From Ophiosphaerella korrae (lineage: Eukaryota > Ascomycota > Dothideomycetes > Pleosporales > Phaeosphaeriaceae): 29,769 nt of DNA. The notes under the pieces are model-generated. The model did not search any database. It had not been told where the DNA came from and was given only the letters and a program-made list of their open reading frames with translations. The translations under genes and the position numbers were made by a program. The stretch covers positions 1-29,769 of the forward strand of contig JALNQF010000443.1 in the NCBI GenBank assembly GCA_028456385.1. The letters are read 5' to 3'. This document shows positions 8,893 through 21,264 of this stretch, piece after piece (position 1 is the stretch's first letter; each line of letters starts with the position of its first letter).

Positions 8893-11862
8893 AAAGTACT
8901 TTATGCGTATATAGAAGATACGCTCTATAAAGGCTAGATATATTATAGTAATAGTCTAGTAGAAGTACTTATCTTTTTTATTCTAAAGAAAGATAGAGCC
9001 TTATACCTTTATATTAACTACTATAGTCTAAACTTAGTTATAGTAAAAGATTAGTACTTACTCCTACTAATTAGAGAGACGCTAAACTACTTATAGGGTA
9101 TATAATACTATACTACCTTAGATCTTAAGGATACCTACTATAAGATTAGAATTAAATTAGAAGATAAGTAAAAAACTACTTTCTACACTTACTATAAGTA
9201 TTTTAAATACCTAGTAATACTTTTTAAGCTAACTAACACTCTTACTAGTTTTTAAGTATATATTAATAAGGCGCTTAGTAGACTCTTAGATTATATCTAT
9301 ATAGTATACCTTAATAATATACTTATATATACCTATAGTAATAATATTACGCTATACTAGCGTACTATCTACTCTATACTAGTAGTATTAAGAAAAGTAG
9401 AACTTTTTATAAACCTAAAGAAATACACCTTTATATTTAATAAAGTGTATTTTCTAGGCTTTATTATTATAAGGCGTAGTATATATACTAAACCTAAGCG
9501 TATTAAGACTATTACGTAATAGCTAGAGCCTATAAGTATTAAAGAACTATAGTTATTCCTAAGTTTTATAAACTTCTACTAAAGATTTATTAAAAGATAT
9601 ACTTATAAAATAGCTTCTCTTATAGACTTATTAAAAGAAAAGTAAGAATTCTATTAGTATAGTATAGTATAAAAAGCTTTTAAATAACTTAAAGTATACT
9701 TTATAAGTACGCTTATCTTATACTACTATAACTTAGCGCTACCTATTTACTTAGAGATAGATACGTTAACCTTTATAATCTCTAAGATCTTATCCTAACT
9801 CTACCTAGATAGAAAATAGTATCTAGTTACTTTTACCTCTAGAAAACTATAAGAAGTAGAATTAAACTATAAAATATATAATACTAAACTTCTTACTATT
9901 ATTTATAGTTTTAAATAGTAGAGATACTACCTTAAAGGTACGTAGTATATAATTTAAGTACTTATAGATTATAATAACCTACGCTTAATACGTACTATAT
10001 ATAAGCTAAACCTATACTAAGTACGCTAGGCTATATACTTAGGAGCTTTTAATTTTAAAGTAAAATACTAGGCTAGTAAGCTAAATCTTATAGATAGCCT
10101 CTTAAGAAGATATAACTATAAGTAAGAGAACCTATTACTAGTACGCTTATTACTTACTCTCTAGGAAAAATTATAACTAGTAAGCTTAGTAGCTAGAGTA
10201 GAGATAACTAGTAGAGTAAAAAGATTTATAACTAAGCTAAGCTTAGAAAGTATATACAAGACGTATAGTACTAGAGACTATAGTACTAAAAGGACTCCTA
10301 CTACTAGCGCTATAGAATATATACTATACGTACTATACTTAATAGCTAGAGAGTTAGTTAGTAGTAAACCTATATTAGTAGAGTCTAAAGCCTTTCTAAT
10401 AACCTTATATAAACTATAGTAAAAGGACGCCTTTATATAAGTATAAGTAGAGAGTTTAATAAAAGTTAAAAGTACTTAATATAGTAGTAAAGTATAAGTA
10501 TAGCGCTTAGATAATAAGGAAGTCCTAAGATATAAAGGTAAAGTGTACGTTCTAGAAGAACCTACTATTAGGTAAGAAATTCTACTCTAGTATTATAACT
10601 CGTATATAGCTAGCTACTTTAGCGTACGTAAAATACTTAAGCTAATTATAAGATACTATTACTAGCTATTAATAGAGTAAGACGTTTAAGAATATATAAA
10701 GACCTATGCAATATACTAGTAAAGTAAAGCGCTAAAGTATAAGTAGTATAAAGAATTATTTCCTTTACTAATCTTAAGTAATATCTTTAAAGAAGTCTCT
10801 CTAAACTTTATTATAGGCCTCCTACCTTTAAAAGATAGCTTAGAGTACGTATATAATATAATACTAGTAATAGTAAACTACTTATCTAAGATAGCTATCT
10901 ATATCCTAGTACTTAAAAAGTAAGACGTATAATAGTTTATAAAAGTATACTTTAATAATATTATCTTAAATTATAAGATATAGAAAAGTATTATATTAGA
11001 CTAAAGGTTAATCTTTACTTTAAAATTTTAAGTAGAAATATACTACTAACTATAAGTAAAGCGTAAGCTAAGTATAGCTTTCTACCTATAAACTAATAAG
11101 TAAACTAAATAATAAAATTAGACTTTAGAATAGTATTTAAGAATCTTTACAATAAAGAATTAAGATAATTAGGTTACTTTACTAAAAACAGTATAATTTG
11201 TATATAATAACTTAATTTATAAAGAAATAAAGATAACGTCTTTTTATACTATACTAAGTAAATACCTAATTTTTATATACTTACCTAAAGATAGTAAGCT
11301 AAAAAAAGAAGTACTAGATACTATTTAAAGAGTAAAGTATATATATAGTATATAAGTAATACTTATAGAGTCTTTATAGAAAGTATAAGTATATTAAGTA
11401 TAGTACTATAATAATAAATATAAACTAGAAGTCTTTAGAAAAAAAGAGCTAGTCTTACTAAGTATAAAGAACTTAAGCTTTACTTACTAACTATATAAGA
11501 AGCTATTAGATAAGTTTATTAGACTATTTTAAGTATAAGACGTAGTAAGAATATAGGTATACTACTTACTACTACTACTTTACTATTATATTTACAACGT
11601 ATTTTATATTTCTCTTCTTAAGAGATAGAAATCTTAATTAGGTGTAGAAGATAATACCTAGCTACCTAAGGTAATAAAAGAAAAAGAAAAAGTATAATAA
11701 GTTAAAAGAATCCTAAAGAAATATAAAAGTAAAAGATAACTAGAGTATCTCTATAGATAGAAAAGATATAATAAATCCTAGAATATATAGACTCTTACTA
11801 TAGATTTTAAAGATATAGATAAACTACTTAAAGATTTTAATTTAGCTTAAAGTACTTTATAA
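8893..11862 (+). pseudogene. W pol, part 2: RT, RNase H, integrase, chromodomain
   Basis: The reverse transcriptase continues with L-K-V-L, F-I-L-K-K-D-R-A-L near 8977 (from F-V-P-K-K-D-G-G-L) and Y-L-N-N-I-L-I-Y near 9308, where both catalytic aspartates of Y-x-D-D read Asn. RNase H covers about 9740-10110. The integrase zinc-binding part lies near 10590-10740 and its core at about 10780-11330, beginning V-S-L-N-F-I-I-G-L-L-P-L. The GPY-like region follows, and a chromodomain occupies about 11690-11860 (R-I-L-K-K-Y-K-S-K-R, then M-D-F-like K-D-x-D-K-L-L-K-D-F). All of it stays in one frame. The chain probably ended at or soon after 11848-11862. W differs in sequence from V, X, Y and Z, so it is a separate chromovirus family. 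Confidence 0.87.
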
Positions 11863-12029
11863 TTAAAATATATATAGAAAATATAATTTATATACTTAAA
11901 ACGTACTTATAGAGTAAATAGCGTAATCTAACTTTTAGCTTTATAGCTAGGTATCTATATATATATAAAAATAAATAATTATACTATAAACTATTTCTTC
12001 TCTACTTATTAGATAAGCCTAAACTACTC
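11863..12029 (+). other. W 3' noncoding segment
   Basis: This follows the W chromodomain and ends where X is inserted. No LTR end, purine tract or coding frame is evident. It may hold the start of the W 3' untranslated region. Confidence 0.5.
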
Positions 12030-12470
12030 TATAATAGGCTTACTAGGGTCGACTTCCTAGTAGCCTATAGGTATTAGTAGATTAGGAAGTAATAATAAAA
12101 GTTTGTATAGTAATCTATAATAGGCTATAAATAATAGAAGATATTCTACAACTATATCTATATTATTACTCGTAGTTAATAATTAAATTACTAATACTAT
12201 TCTAATAATAGGTATTACTACTAACTATATACTTAGGCTCTTTAGCTAGCTTTATACTTTATATTTACTAAGATCGTAAATTATAAATTTATTATATATT
12301 TTAGCTTTATACTTTATATTTACTAAGATTGTAAATTACGAATTTATTATATATCTCTATTATAGTTAGTTTCTTAGTTAAGTTTATTACCTTATAGGTT
12401 ATACGTACTTTTATTATCTATAGTAGGGCTAACTAGCTTAAATTAGCTTTCTCTTGTTATAGCTATAATA
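12030..12470 (-). repeat. X 3' LTR (441 bp)
   Basis: The left end tataataggc and right end ctataata align with the LTR ends of Y (tataataggttac and attataata). In coding sense these are TGTTAT...CTATTACA after RIP reversal. The purine tract at 12471-12487 (minus strand) sits next to it, as expected for a 3' LTR. The outer end abuts W sequence. Confidence 0.82.
12248..12357. repeat. 55-bp tandem duplication in X LTR
   Basis: Two consecutive copies, 12248-12302 and 12303-12357, both starting agctttatac and differing by a few C/T or G/A changes. It occupies the place where V and Y LTRs have their hairpin repeats. Confidence 0.85.
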
Positions 12471-12487
12471 CTATTCTCCTCTTTAGG
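12471..12487 (-). other. Polypurine tract of X
   Basis: On the minus strand the sequence reads cctaaagaggagaatag just before the LTR start, homologous in position to the tracts of V and Y. Confidence 0.7.
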
Positions 12488-12810
12488 TAGGTTTTTATTT
12501 CTCTACTCTAGGCCTAAGGTTATTAGTCTAGTTTCTTTATTTATTTCTAGTTCTTTATTATTCTCTATATCTTCTTATTCTAATTATAATAAACTTCTTC
12601 TTATTACTTGTATTACTTGTAATATAGTTAAAATATTTCCCTACGCCTATTATACTTAGTTAAAGCTTACTTATCTTATTTCCTTAAAAGATAGTAAGTA
12701 TTATAGTAAGTATATTCTTACTAATATTTAATATAAATATACTCTTTTAAGTATTTCTCTTATAGAGTATAAGTACTTAATTTCTATATAGTCTCTTCTT
12801 ACTAAGTTAT

Positions 12811-13146
12811 ATAGGGCGAGCTATTAACTAAGCTTAAGAGATACTATTATTATAGCTTATAAAAGCTAAGGCTAAGTATAAGTTAACTCTTTATAAGCTA
12901 TTAAATCTTTATTCTTATATAAAGCGTCTTTATAGGATAAAAGCCTATAATAACGCTAAATTATCTAAATAGTCTTGTACCTTAGAAGCTAAAATAGATA
13001 TTAAGGACGCTATAGAGGCTACTCTAGCTCCTATTATATTAGACGTTCCTAACGTCTCTCTATTTATTATTAGTAGTACTAATTTTTTTAGTTTACTATA
13101 AAGTGCTCTAAAAGGTTTTAACTTTAGAACTCCTCTAGTTTCTTAG
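12811..13146 (+). pseudogene. Antisense reading frame of X, homologous to those of V and Y
   Basis: Plus-strand frame opposite to X pol, between its stop and the 3' LTR. It reads I-G-R-A-I-N-x-A-x-E-I-L-L-L, then L-I-K-A-K-A-K-Y-K, a run R-L-Y-R-I-K-A-Y-N-N-A-K-L-S-K, and L-E-A-K-I-D-I. It ends G-F-N-F-R-T-P-L-V-S and TAG at 13144-13146. From the shared Glu codon at 12838 to this stop is 306 bp, 102 codons. The protein is diverged from the V and Y forms but keeps the same order of motifs, which argues for coding use. An internal stop at the L-L-x-S-A-L segment is not a simple RIP product of the aligned codon in V and Y. Function unknown. Confidence 0.45.
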
Positions 13147-14660
13147 AGTAATTAAAGTTATCTTCTAGTTCCTATATATCTTCCTATAGTTACCCTTTCT
13201 TGTCTATACCTATCTATTTTACTAGGTAATAATTTCTTCTATTATAGAATTAGTATACTAAGATTTTTTTTACTTTCTATTCTTCTTATTCTCTATATAT
13301 ATCTACTTTGTACACTAGTAGTTCTATATTCTATAGTACTATCTTAAGTAGCGCTATATAGAAAGTTAGGTATATCTTTATCTTATTTAGTAGCTTTAGT
13401 TTAAATATAACTAGCGTAACTTCTTTTTTAATTTTATATAGTCTTATCTTAATATAGTCTAGTTTTAAACTAGGTTATTTACTCTTAATATTTTTTTATA
13501 CTAACTATACTTTTTCTCTCTCTCTAAATTAAGGTCTTTCTTTATATTTTTTATTATAATACTTAGCTATATAATTATATAGAAACTTTACATTCTATCT
13601 TAGTTAATTATATATATCTCTAAGTCTATTAGCGAAGTTTTCTCCTTTTAGAGACTAAGATACTTCTAGTCTTAGTATTCTATATACGCTAGGATTAAAT
13701 CTATAGTTCGCGAAAAAGAGTAATACTCTTATTACTATATTCTTTACGCTATTATATACTAACTATACTATAAGTAATAGCTATACCTAATTATTTTAGT
13801 TATAGTTAAGGTAGTATCTTAGGTATTATTCTACTATCTAATTTATTCGTTCTAATTATCTATCTATTTATAGATAATATGCTATAGACATTACGTATTT
13901 AATTCCTAATTACGTTATTATTATTCTCTATAGTTTTAATATAAATCTTATATCTTTATCTATAATAATCTTATCTAGTAGTCTATATTAACTAATTATA
14001 GTTCCTAGAACCTAGTATATAGTAACTTCTATCTTACTCTTCTCTTTATATAGTCTAAAGTATAAATACTTTATAAGTTTATCTACTATTATTAGGATTT
14101 TATTATACTTAACTCCTAATATTAGGTCTTTTAACTTAGGTAACTTTGTAATAAAGTCTATTATTATAACTCCTTATAGTTATTCTAGTACTTTAATTAG
14201 TTGTAGTATCTTATATAGTATATATCTATTATACTTATTTTTCTAATATTTTATATAATCTTATAGTACTTCTATTACTAGTTATCTTACTTTTAGGATA
14301 TAGTATTCTTTTAGTAACTTATCTAGGGTTTTATTAATCTCTTAGTATCTATATACTAGTAATTTATAGAATTATTATATAAATTCTCTTTAGATCTTTT
14401 TTAAAATATATATTCTTCTATAAGCTTATATAAGTCCTTCTTAGATCTCTAACTTCTTTATTTTTTTAGATACTTTTTATATTATCTTCTAAATCTATTT
14501 ATCTAGCTCGCTACTTTTTCTCTTAAGTATTATAGCTATTTTAGGTATATTTAGAACTAAGTATCCTTCTTTATTCTTAATTAGAACTATACTAGTAGTA
14601 CTTACTTCTTCTTATAAGTCTAGTCTTCTACTAAGAGTATCTATAAATTAGTTATCTTTC
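13085..14660 (-). pseudogene. X pol, 3' half: RNase H end, integrase, chromodomain
   Basis: Read from 14660 downward. The RNase H end gives N-F-I-D-T-L-S-R-R at about 14650-14620. The integrase zinc-binding region follows, then the core with its I-V-x-D-R-D-like motif near 13985-13930. A C-terminal chromodomain lies at about 13320-13150. The order and spacing match V 6255-7800. The upstream part of pol is separated by the insertion of Y. Stops and Cys-to-Tyr changes of RIP type are spread along the whole length. Confidence 0.82.
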
Positions 14661-15090
14661 TATAATAGGTTACTTGTTATTAACTATAAGTACCTATCTA
14701 GGAAGTTAGTAGATTACAAAGTAATAGTAAAGGTTTATATTTAGGATCTATAATAACTATAAATAATAGAAGATGTTTTACAACTATCTTGTATTAGTAT
14801 TCTATAGTTAAAGGATTAAATTACTAATACTCCTCTAATAATACGTATTACTACTATCTATATACTTATAGTAATCTATTAATCTATAAGTACTAAGACT
14901 AATAGATTATAGATTACTTTAATCTATAATCTATTAATACTAAGAGTTTATAGATTATAGATTGCCTTAAGTATCTTAATTATATATAGCCTACTAATTA
15001 GATTTATATCCCTTAGTATTATATAAGTCTAAGTTAATTATTGTAAAGCTTATTAGTTCTATCTATAGCTCTCTTGTTACTATTATAATA
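14661..15090 (-). repeat. Y 3' LTR (430 bp)
   Basis: Begins tataataggttac and ends ttactattataata on the plus strand. Matches the fragment at 21265-21438 and, in reverse, the V LTRs. Hairpin repeats at about 14871-14962 match those of V. Confidence 0.9.
14871..14962. repeat. Hairpin-forming inverted repeats in Y LTR
   Basis: Several alternating copies of aatctataatctatt and its reverse complement, the Y counterpart of the V repeats at 1993-2082. Confidence 0.8.
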
Positions 15091-15106
15091 CTATCTCCTT
15101 CTCTAG
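15091..15106 (-). other. Polypurine tract of Y
   Basis: The minus strand reads ctagagaaggagatag directly before the 3' LTR, nearly the same as the V tract. Confidence 0.75.
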
Positions 15107-15436
15107 GTAAGTCCTTATTTATCTACCCTAGAGCTAAAGTTATTAATCTACTTTCTTTATTAATTTATAGTTCTTTATTACTTCTTATAGTTATTTTATC
15201 TATATATTATTACTACCTCCTTATAGATTACGTATTACGTAATAGTATTAAAATATTTCCTTATTCTTATTATACTTCTCCTAAGTTAAACCCTAAGTCT
15301 TTTCTTTATATTATTTCTATAAATAATAGTAAAGCCTATAAAGTATATATTTGTATAAATATACGTAGTTCTTATAATATATTTAGTATTTCTCTTTCTA
15401 AGTATACGTTTATTATACTTATTCTTACGTCTAGGC

Positions 15437-15793
15437 TTAATAATAATAGAGAGAGCTATTAACTAAACTTAAGAGAAATTACTATCTTAAATTATAGAGG
15501 CTAAAGCTAAGTATAAGTAGATCTAAGAGCTTGCGTAGAGTAAGCTAGTAAAGAATTAAGCTTATCTCTCTTGTCTTTATAAGATAAAGGCGTTAAATAA
15601 TAAAAAATTAGCTAAATAGTTAGTAGCTCTAAAAGCTAAGCTAGACTTAAATAAAGTGTTTAGTATTATTATAGTAGGTCTTATATTAGGTAATCCTATC
15701 GCCTCTCTATTTAGCGATAGTAATATTAGTTCTCTTAGTTTACTACTAGGCGTTCTAGAGGGTTTTAATTTTAGAACTCCTCTAGTTTCTTAA
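15437..15793 (+). pseudogene. Antisense reading frame of Y, homologous to those of V and X
   Basis: Plus-strand frame opposite to Y gag-pol. It starts at least as early as L-I-I-I-E-R-A-I-N, then x-T-x-E-K-L-L-S and I-I-E-A-K-A-K-Y-K. It continues L-Y-K-I-K-A-L-N-N-K-K-L-A-K, L-V-A-L-K-A-K-L-D-L-N-K and L-G-V-L-E-G-F-N-F-R-T-P-L-V-S, with TAA at 15791-15793. From the Glu codon at 15473 to the stop is 318 bp, 106 codons, two codons more than V because of an insertion after the L-D-L-N-K-V-F segment. The inner stops can all be Gln, Arg or Trp before RIP. The composition suggests a helical, basic protein. The N-terminus may extend upstream to about 15330, where the frame stays largely open. Confidence 0.5.
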
Positions 15794-18700
15794 AGTAGTT
15801 AAGGTTATCTTCTAGTTCCTATATCTTTTCTTATAGTTATCCTCTTTTATCTATACCTATTTATTCTACTAAGTAGTAGTTTCTTCTATTATAGAATTAG
15901 TACTATAGAATTTCTTTAACTTTCTATTCTTCTTATTCTCTATATATATCTACTTTATATACTAGTAGTTTTATATTTTATAGTACTATCTCGAGTAGTA
16001 CTATATAGAAGGTTAGATGTATCCTTATTTTACTTAGTAGATTTAGTTTAAATATAACTAGTATAATTTCTTTCTTAATTTTATATAGTTTTATCTTAAT
16101 ATAGTCTAACTTTAAACTTAGTTATTTACTCTTAATATTTTTTTATAGTAACTATACTTTCTCTCTCTTTCTAAATTAAAGTCTCTCTTTATATTTCTTA
16201 TTATAGTATTTTACTATCTAATCCTATAGGAATTCTATATCTTGTCTTAGTTAATCGTGTATATCTTTAAGTCTACTAGCAAAGTTTTCTCCTCTTAAAG
16301 ACTAAGATATCTAGTCTCTTAGTATCTAGTATATATTAGGTTTAAATCTATAGTTTATAAAGAAGAGTAATACTCTTATTACTATATTTTTTACACTGTT
16401 ATATACTAGCTATACTATATGTAATAACTATACCTAGTTATTCTAGTTATAGTTAAGGTAGTATCTTAAATACTATTCTACTATTTAGTTTATTTATTCT
16501 AACTATCTATCTATTTATAGGTAATACGCTGTAGATATTATATATTTAATTCCTAATTATACTATTATTATTCCCTATAGTTTTAATATAAATTGTATAT
16601 CTCTATCTATAATAATCTTATCTAGTAGTCTATATTAACTAATTATAGTTCCTAGAACTTAGTATATAGTAACTTCTATCCTACTTTTTTCTTTATATAG
16701 TCTAAAGTATAAATACTTTATAAGTTTATCTACTATTATTATAATTCTATTATACTTAACTCCTAATATTAGGTCTCTTAACTTAGGTAGTTTTGTAATA
16801 AAGTCTATTGTAATAACTCTTTATAGTTATTCTAGTACTTCTACTAGTTATAGTATTCTATATAGTACGTATTAACTATATTTATTTCTATAATATTCTA
16901 TATAGTCTTATAGTACTCCTATTACTAATTATCTTACTTTTAGGATATAATAATCTTATAGTAGCTTATTAAGGGTTTTATTAATTCCTTAGTATCTATA
17001 TACTAGTAGTTTATAAAATTATTATATAAATTCTTTCTAAATCTTTTTAGAGATATATATTCTTCTATAAGCTTATATAAGTCTTTTTTAAGTCTCTAGT
17101 TTCTCTATTTCTTTAGATACTTTTCTTGTTACTTCCTAAATCTATTTATCTAGCTCGCTACTCGTTCTATTAAGTATAGTAGCTATTTTAGGTATATTTA
17201 AGACTAAATATCCTTCTTTGTTTTTTATTAGAACTATACTAGTTACACTTACTTTTTCTTATAGGTCTAGTCTTTTACTAAGAGTATTTATAAGTTAATT
17301 ATCTTTCTCTTTTGTATATATAATTTCTAGATTAAACGTTAATAGGTATTTCTACTATCTTGTATAGTATTATAATAACTCTTTATTTGTTATAAATTTT
17401 ATAAGATTTTTATAGTCTATATAGACCTTTATCTAGTATTTTACTTTTTATAGGTATATTCTCTACTACTTAAATACTTTATAGATTACTAGTATTTCTT
17501 TATTATAAATTAGGTAATTAAGCTCTACTAGCTTTATTTTCTTAGAGAAGTATTTAACTAAGTATTCTTTTTAAGTCTTTAAGTCTTCCTATATTAGAGC
17601 TATTCTATAGACTAAGTTAGATACGTCTATTTTACTATTACTAGTAGGTCTAGGTTATATATCTTAATAACTAAGTTCTCTATAAACTTTCTTTTAATCT
17701 TTCTAAATACTTCTTTGTATTCCTTTATCTATTTAAATTACTTATCTTTCTTTATAAGTTTTGTAATTAGTTCTATATCTTTAGAATATCTTACTATTAA
17801 TTTTCTATAAAAGTTAGCTAGCCTATAAAATTATTATACCTCTTTTAGGTTCTTTAGTATTAGCTATTTATTAATTAATTTAATCTTTTCTAAGTTAATC
17901 TTAATCTTTCTTAGTTTAATTATAAATCTAAGGAAGTTTATTTCTTTTATATAGAACTTGTATTTTCTTATTTTAAGAAATAATTCATTTTCTACTAGTT
18001 TCTCTAGTACTTTGTATATATATTGCACGTATTCTTCCTCTATTTCTAAGAATATAAGGATATTGTCTAAGTATATAAATATAAATATATCTAAGTACTC
18101 TCTTAGTACTATATTAATTCTTTCTTAGAAGGCTACTAGTACGTTTATTAAGCTAAATAGTATAACTAGGTACTTATATAGTCTATACTATGTTCTAAAT
18201 ACTATTTTCTATTTATTACCTTCTTTAATTCTAATCTAGTAGTAAGCGTTCTAGATATCTAGTTTTGTAAAGATTCTTACTTTTTATAGCCTATCTTGTA
18301 TTATATTAATTTATAGTAGTAGGTATTAATTTTTATTTATAATTACGTTAGTTTTTCTAAAGTCTACGTAAGGTCTTTTATTACTTATTCCTTTTTTATC
18401 TATAAATATAAGTCTATATACTACTAAAGATTTAGATTCTTTTATCTATCCTTTCTTTATTACGTTTTAAATAAATATTTATTTAATCTTAGATTTTTCT
18501 TCTATTTTCTAGTAAACTAGGCTCTATTTTATATCTCTATCTTCTTTTAGTTTTATTACTAGGTCCTATAGTTAATATTCTAGGAGGTAATCTTCTAGTT
18601 CTATAAGCTATTTTTCCTATTTCTTATATTCTTTAAGGAATTTTCTTTTATAAGTACTTATATTAGCTTTTAATATATCTATTCTATAGTAGTTAATTTC

Positions 18701-19900
18701 TCCTTTTCTCTAATTAATATATAGGTTAGTTATCTATAACTATAGTATACCTAGTATTATATCTTATTTATTATTAATTATTATTATATCTATAACTATA
18801 TTTTTAATTATTATTCTTTTTAGTTTAAGCGTAGAGAGAGCTATTTTAAACCTAATAGGTTCCTAAAATAGTTTTTCTTTAATTATACTTAATTATTAAG
18901 GGTACTTCTTTATTATATAATATATTCCTTGTATTTCTATAAACTTCTTAGATATAAAGTTTCTTATAGCTCTACTATCTATTATTAATTATACTATCTT
19001 TCTTTAATAAGTACCTATCTTTGTAATATATAAGCTTTTTATACCTTCTAGCTATTTTTACTTAAGTAATCTTATAAATTATTTATCTTTCTATAGCTAT
19101 AGGCTTAGTCTAAGTTTATACTCTTTGTATTTTAGATATTTGTTGTATATATATTTATACTATAGTCCTTCTAAGATATATTTCTTAAGTAGTTTTAGTC
19201 TAGGTTTTACTACTATATAACTATCTTCTAGAGTTACTTCTTATCTTTAGATATCTTTTACTAGAATTACTCTTATATAATTATAGCTTTTTCTTCTTAT
19301 AAGCTATATACTATTATTTACTTTAGGGTTTCTATATATAATATAATTCTTATCTAGGTATAATATCTATAATACTTTAAAGTGTACTAGGTGTTTTAGG
19401 TTTATAACTTTATTGTCCCCTTTCTAGTATTTATCTTTTCTAAGTATATTTATAGTTAAGATATAGTATACTACTAGTATCTTTAGTATATAAGCTTTAT
19501 TAATCTATTACGTCTTCTTTATAAGGTACTACTATTCTCTTTATATAGGTATTCTTCTTACTATAACTATATACTATTTTATTTATTTCTAGAATAGTAT
19601 AAACTTTATTTCTTTAGAGTTGCGTTCTTTTTAGTCTTTGTACACTTCTTCTATACTTATAACTATTAAGTATATTTAAATAAATCTCTATTCTTTATTT
19701 TATTCTCTTATATCTATAGTTATATAGTTATTATAGCTATATATATCTAGCTAGGCGTACTCTATACTTTTTATACTAACTTACTTCTTACTTTCTTATA
19801 GTCTTTTAGAAGAAGCTATAGTAGTCTCTTTATCTAGTACCTATCTTTTAGCCTAGATTAATAGTACTAGGGGCTCTTCTCCTTCTAAGTCTTCTATTAG
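15730..19900 (-). pseudogene. Y pol: protease, RT, RNase H, integrase, chromodomain
   Basis: Minus-strand domains in order. Protease with active site at 18979-18968, reading D-S-R-A-I-R-N-F-I; the Gly codon GGA has become AGA, a TpG-to-TpA change after the Ser codon. RT at about 18560-18060, with Y-L-D-N at 18073-18062 (Asp to Asn in Y-x-D-D). RNase H ends near 17280 with the N-F-I-D-A-L-S-R region. Integrase at about 17100-16100, with its T/I-D-R-D-like motif near 16620-16590. A chromodomain at about 15950-15800. Every domain parallels V. The RT frame differs from the gag zinc-knuckle frame by a net indel of four bases relative to V, so the polyprotein would be broken even without its stops. 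Confidence 0.87.
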
Positions 19901-21264
19901 TAAGTCTATTATATAGGCTGTTTTTTCTAGCTATACTTTTATTCTACTTTCTTTTATTATAGCTACTCTATATCTCTATTTCTATTAGAACTACACTACT
20001 CTTTACTTACTAGAAAGATATATATAGTAGTTGTTATTATAATAAAAGGTTTAATAGAGTATTATATATTATACTTCTTTACTCCTAGCTACTTTCTCTT
20101 AAGGTTTAGCTTGTACTTATAGTGCTTCTTTCTTCTTTTTAGTTATTTTTAACTAAGTTTCTTTTTTTTAGGTCTTTACTTCTATAATCTTTTATAAAGT
20201 ATCTAGATTTCTTATATTTATAATATACTATATCTTTATTCTTTTATAATTAGTAGTCTTTCGCGTAGTAGCCTTTCTTACTATAGTTAAAGTATATAAA
20301 GTCTTTATTCTTTTTCTTTTTCTTATCTTTATTAGCGTTAAGGACTATAAGGTCTCTTTTGTTATAGCTCTAGGTATAGCTCCTATATTTATTCTTTTTC
20401 TATTCTTAAAAGTTATTATTAATTTATATTACCTATTATTTTAGAGCTTTTAGTATCTATAGTTTCTCTATATAGATTATTTTATATTAAATCTTAGAGT
20501 TTAGTCCTTATTTAAATTGTAATATTAATACTAACTTGTTCTATTCTATATTTTAAGATAGTTACTTAAATTATAATACGTACTTAGGAACACTCTAGTT
20601 CTATATAAGCTTTTCTAGCTACTCTTTAGCTTATTAGGTAATATCTATATCCCTAAATACTACTCGTATTTATTTAGTAAAGTATTTATAACTTCTAAAA
20701 ATAGCTCTAGTTTTATCTTTCTAGGTTATTAGAGAGTATATTGTATAATCTATCTAGTAAGGCTCGTACTATCTTATTACGTCTTCTTTAAGGTACAATC
20801 TAATATATATTACCTTCTTTTCTTCTATATTAAAGTATAGTACTTATATATCTATCTAGAGTTATACTAAAGCTATAAAAGGTCTTAGTTTCTCTTTTAT
20901 TCTATTAAACCTTTTAAGAATAAGTATTTTTAGTAGTTTCTTTATAGTACTTATTACTAGGCGTTGTATAATTAACTCTATTTAGTTCTAGTCTTTAATA
21001 ATAGCCTTAATCTATACTTTATTTTATTTCGCGTAATCCTATAGTTCTTTATTCTACGTTTCTAGAGTATTAATTACTATCTTTATATCTTCTTTATCTA
21101 AGATTAAGTTATTAATTTAGTCTTTAATTATTTCCTATATAGTACTATTAGACTCTTAACTACTTCTAGAGGCTTTACTTATTTTAGTTAAACTTTCTAC
21201 TATTATATTAGCTAGACTATATACTACTTACGCTTTACTTCTCGCAATAACTAAATTAGTAAAG
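19901..21264 (-). pseudogene. Y gag: capsid and two CCHC zinc knuckles
   Basis: The frame opens next to the 5' LTR with T-N-L-V-I-A-R-S-K-A, shared with V. The capsid region lies at about 20930-20400. Two zinc knuckles are seen at about 20294-20185; the first reads Y-F-N-Y-S-K-K-G-Y-Y-A-K-D-Y, from CX2CX4HX4C. A lysine-rich stretch precedes them (pyrimidine-rich on the plus strand at about 20305-20332). Role as for V gag: particle assembly and RNA packaging. The boundary with pol is approximate. Confidence 0.85.

Larger units (their letters stand above)
8893..12029 (+). mobile_element. W: 3' visible part
   Basis: Continuation of W after V, from the middle of RT to beyond the chromodomain. 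V plus one target duplication is 7,027 bp, which shifts the pol frame from 0 to 1 mod 3, and W pol is indeed in frame 1 here from 8971 to 11862. At 12029 W is cut by X. The five bases before X are TACTC, the likely target site of X. The W 3' LTR must lie beyond the window, on the far side of X, Y and Z2. Confidence 0.88.
12030..14660 (-). mobile_element. X: 3' half of a Ty3/gypsy element related to V and Y
   Basis: Minus-strand element with its 3' LTR at 12030-12470 and the 3' half of pol above it. At 14660 it is broken by Y. Its pol sequence runs parallel to V from the RNase H end onward (V 6255 corresponds to X 14657), but the LTR has diverged and contains a 55-bp tandem repeat not found in V or Y. 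The missing 5' half (gag, protease, RT and 5' LTR) should lie beyond the right end of the window, after Z2 and the rest of the Y LTR. Confidence 0.88.

Noticed and set aside
14661..15090. Two separate solo LTRs at 12030 and 14661
   Set aside because: Each has a polypurine tract and the 3' end of pol next to it on the minus strand, so they are 3' LTRs of X and Y.
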